DNA of 40,426 nt from RUG14300 sp964561145 (GTDB lineage: Bacteria > Bacillota > Clostridia > Christensenellales > CAG-1252), in contig CAZLNZ010000018.1 of the NCBI GenBank assembly GCA_964561145.1, positions 1 to 40,426 of the forward strand. Direction: 5' to 3'. How positions within the stretch are numbered: position 1 is the first letter of the stretch; each line of letters starts with the position of its first letter. A program made the position numbers and the translations under genes. The notes under the pieces were generated by a model, which saw only the letters and a list, made by a program, of their open reading frames with translations, searched no databases and was not told where the DNA came from. Positions 39,208 to 40,426 of this stretch are shown here, in pieces.

Positions 39208-40251
39208 TTAGTTTATGGCATAGAATGTAGCCGGACCGTTGCCGTGTTTCGTTATAAAGCCTTCGGTGCAAAGCTCTCTTATGGCTTTTTCAACAGCAGA
39301 ACGGCTCAGCGTTGGACACAACTCCATTATATCGCCTTTGGTAACTTTGCCGACTTTCTTCCCAAATGCTTCTCGAACCATTTCTTTCGCGTTTTTTTTG
39401 GTAGAAACGATTTCCAATCTCTCTTCGAAATCTCTATACGCAGAAAGAATAATACCGAGAATATACTTTACAAAAGCCGTATCATTATTAGTGCCGTTAT
39501 GCCAATTTTCCGATGCAGACTGCAAAGCATCGTAATATTCGTTCTTGTTATCGTGTATTTTCTTTTCAAGCGAGATATATTTACCTACAACATAACCGCT
39601 TTTATATAAGAGTAGTGTTGTGAGTATTCTGCTCATGCGACCGTTTCCGTCATTAAAGGGGTGAATACACAAAAAATCGTGAACAAACGTCGGAATAACC
39701 ACCAACGGATCAACTTCGCCTGAAGCAATGATTTTGTTATATTCTTTGCAGAGTCTATCCACAGCGTCCGGTGTTTCAAACGGTTCAAGCGGTTTGAAAC
39801 GAACCACAACAGAACCGTCTGCTCTTATTTCGTCTATTTCGTTTGCCGTAGTCTTAAAAACGCCGCCGAAAGAAGAAGGCAAATAAGAATATAACTTTTT
39901 ATGAAGTTGTAAAATGACGTTTGCGGATATAGGCATATATTCGAAACTTTCGTGAACCATATCCAAAACCGCTCTATACCCAAGAATTTCTTGCTCGTCA
40001 CGATTGCGAGGCGAGGTTTTTTCCGCCATCAACTGTTTTAGACGTTGATTTGTTGTGACGATACCTTCAATAGCATTAGACGCTTCGGTGCTTTGTATTT
40101 TTGCAAGTTCAACAAGCCTATTTAATTCCATAGGCTTTTGCTTAAGATATAGCTGTTGTCTTCCTTTATATTCGTGGATGAGTCCGATATATCCCAATAT
40201 ATCTTTATCCCATTGTTTATTTTTAAGATTATCGTAGTTAAATTCACGCAT
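39208..40251 (-). CDS. Fic-domain AMP-transferase-type protein with C-terminal winged helix
   Basis: 347 residues. Fic proteins typically transfer AMP from ATP to a hydroxyl of a target protein. The active-site loop HPFNDGNGRMSR (197-208) is complete, with catalytic His197. The N-terminal inhibitory helix has S58-NAI-E62-G63, matching [S/T]xxxE[G/N], so this is a self-inhibited class II Fic with the inhibitory motif before the Fic core. Residues about 290-347 form a winged helix (VTKGDIMELCPTLSRSAVEK). There is no separate antitoxin gene, as expected for this class. AAGGAG precedes the ATG. A long inverted repeat overlaps its promoter. Confidence 0.93.
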   Translation of the reverse strand: MREFNYDNLKNKQWDKDILGYIGLIHEYKGRQQLYLKQKPMELNRLVELAKIQSTEASNAIEGIVTTNQRLKQLMAEKTSPRNRDEQEILGYRAVLDMVHESFEYMPISANVILQLHKKLYSYLPSSFGGVFKTTANEIDEIRADGSVVVRFKPLEPFETPDAVDRLCKEYNKIIASGEVDPLVVIPTFVHDFLCIHPFNDGNGRMSRILTTLLLYKSGYVVGKYISLEKKIHDNKNEYYDALQSASENWHNGTNNDTAFVKYILGIILSAYRDFEERLEIVSTKKNAKEMVREAFGKKVGKVTKGDIMELCPTLSRSAVEKAIRELCTEGFITKHGNGPATFYAIN

Positions 40252-40270
40252 AATCGCTTACTCCTTCTGG

Positions 40271-40305
40271 AAATCTCTTACATTATAGCCAAAAGTAAGA
40301 GATTT
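40271..40305 (-). promoter_or_regulatory. Operator-like 11 bp inverted repeat over the fic promoter
   Basis: AAATCTCTTAC (40271-40281) and GTAAGAGATTT (40295-40305) are perfect inverted copies with a 13 bp centre. The arms fill the promoter spacer and the start region, so a bound dimer would block RNA polymerase. Confidence 0.75.
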
Positions 40306-40310
40306 GTCAA
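40282..40310 (-). promoter_or_regulatory. fic promoter
   Basis: TTGACA (40305-40310), 17 bp, TATAAT (40282-40287) on the minus strand, a perfect consensus. 40311-40426 shows no gene. Confidence 0.85.
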
Positions 40311-40426
40311 CTCCGTTGCTGAGCTATATTAATTATGAGTAAAAACCTGATGTTATATCTATATAAGATTCGCGAATTAAATTTCATCGATTAAATAAAA
40401 AATAATACCAAAAACAATACCAATTA

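Overview
The window comes from a low-GC, Gram-positive-type bacterium, most likely a member of the Clostridia/Bacillota. The evidence is the r-protein gene order, a four-cysteine zinc-type S14, a YbxF/L7Ae-like gene before rpsL, a KOW-protein gene between map and infA, lipoprotein signal peptides with clear lipoboxes, strong AGGAGG ribosome binding sites, and sigma-A-type promoters (TTGACA/TATAAT, 17 bp spacing). A gut-associated, uncultured Clostridia lineage would fit the InlB-type repeat lipoprotein and the intergenic repeats, but that placement is inference only.

Layout. 1-5740: accessory genes. These are a small membrane protein, an unknown soluble protein, a GPH-family sugar:cation symporter divergent from an aldose 1-epimerase (galM), and an acidic double zinc-ribbon protein. 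5754-8400: a small conserved protein with an apparently leaderless mRNA and a queT gene behind a preQ1-like pseudoknot leader, both set among several families of structured intergenic repeats. 8400-11114: a 904-residue lipoprotein of unknown function. 11364-27330: one unbroken minus-strand r-protein cluster, from rpsJ (S10) through the S10, spc and alpha operons to rplQ, with secY, adk, map, a KOW protein and infA inside it. rpmJ (L36), at 14508-14624, is easily overlooked because it is so short. 27808-29838: RNase R, lying between the S10 and str clusters. 29964-34587: the str operon (ybxF-rpsL-rpsG-fusA-tuf). 34948-36468: a lipoprotein with seven InlB-like repeats. 36469-37754: a gene-poor spacer with a repeat copy, helically phased T-tracts and a small sigma-like HTH remnant. 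37755-40251: an aldo/keto reductase broken by an in-frame stop, a remnant of a second one, an MmcQ/YjbR protein and a Fic protein with a large inverted repeat over its promoter.

How the parts work together. The core of the window builds and runs ribosomes: 26 r-proteins plus the L7Ae-like factor, IF-1, EF-Tu, EF-G, RNA polymerase alpha, SecY, adenylate kinase and methionine aminopeptidase. Structured leaders before rpsJ and between rpmJ and rpsM are plausible r-protein feedback sites. The str and S10 transcription units have their own consensus promoters. The tuf and rnr genes are followed by hairpin terminators, and so are rplQ and both lipoprotein genes.

I found no tRNA, rRNA, CRISPR array, intact transposon or clearly new multi-gene defence or biosynthetic system. 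The observations most worth checking are the covarying repeat family, the structured S10 leader, the pseudoknot that masks the queT ribosome binding site, the leaderless 93-residue gene and the Fic operator. Promoters were located by eye, mostly by looking for 17 bp spacing, so that uniformity is partly selection.
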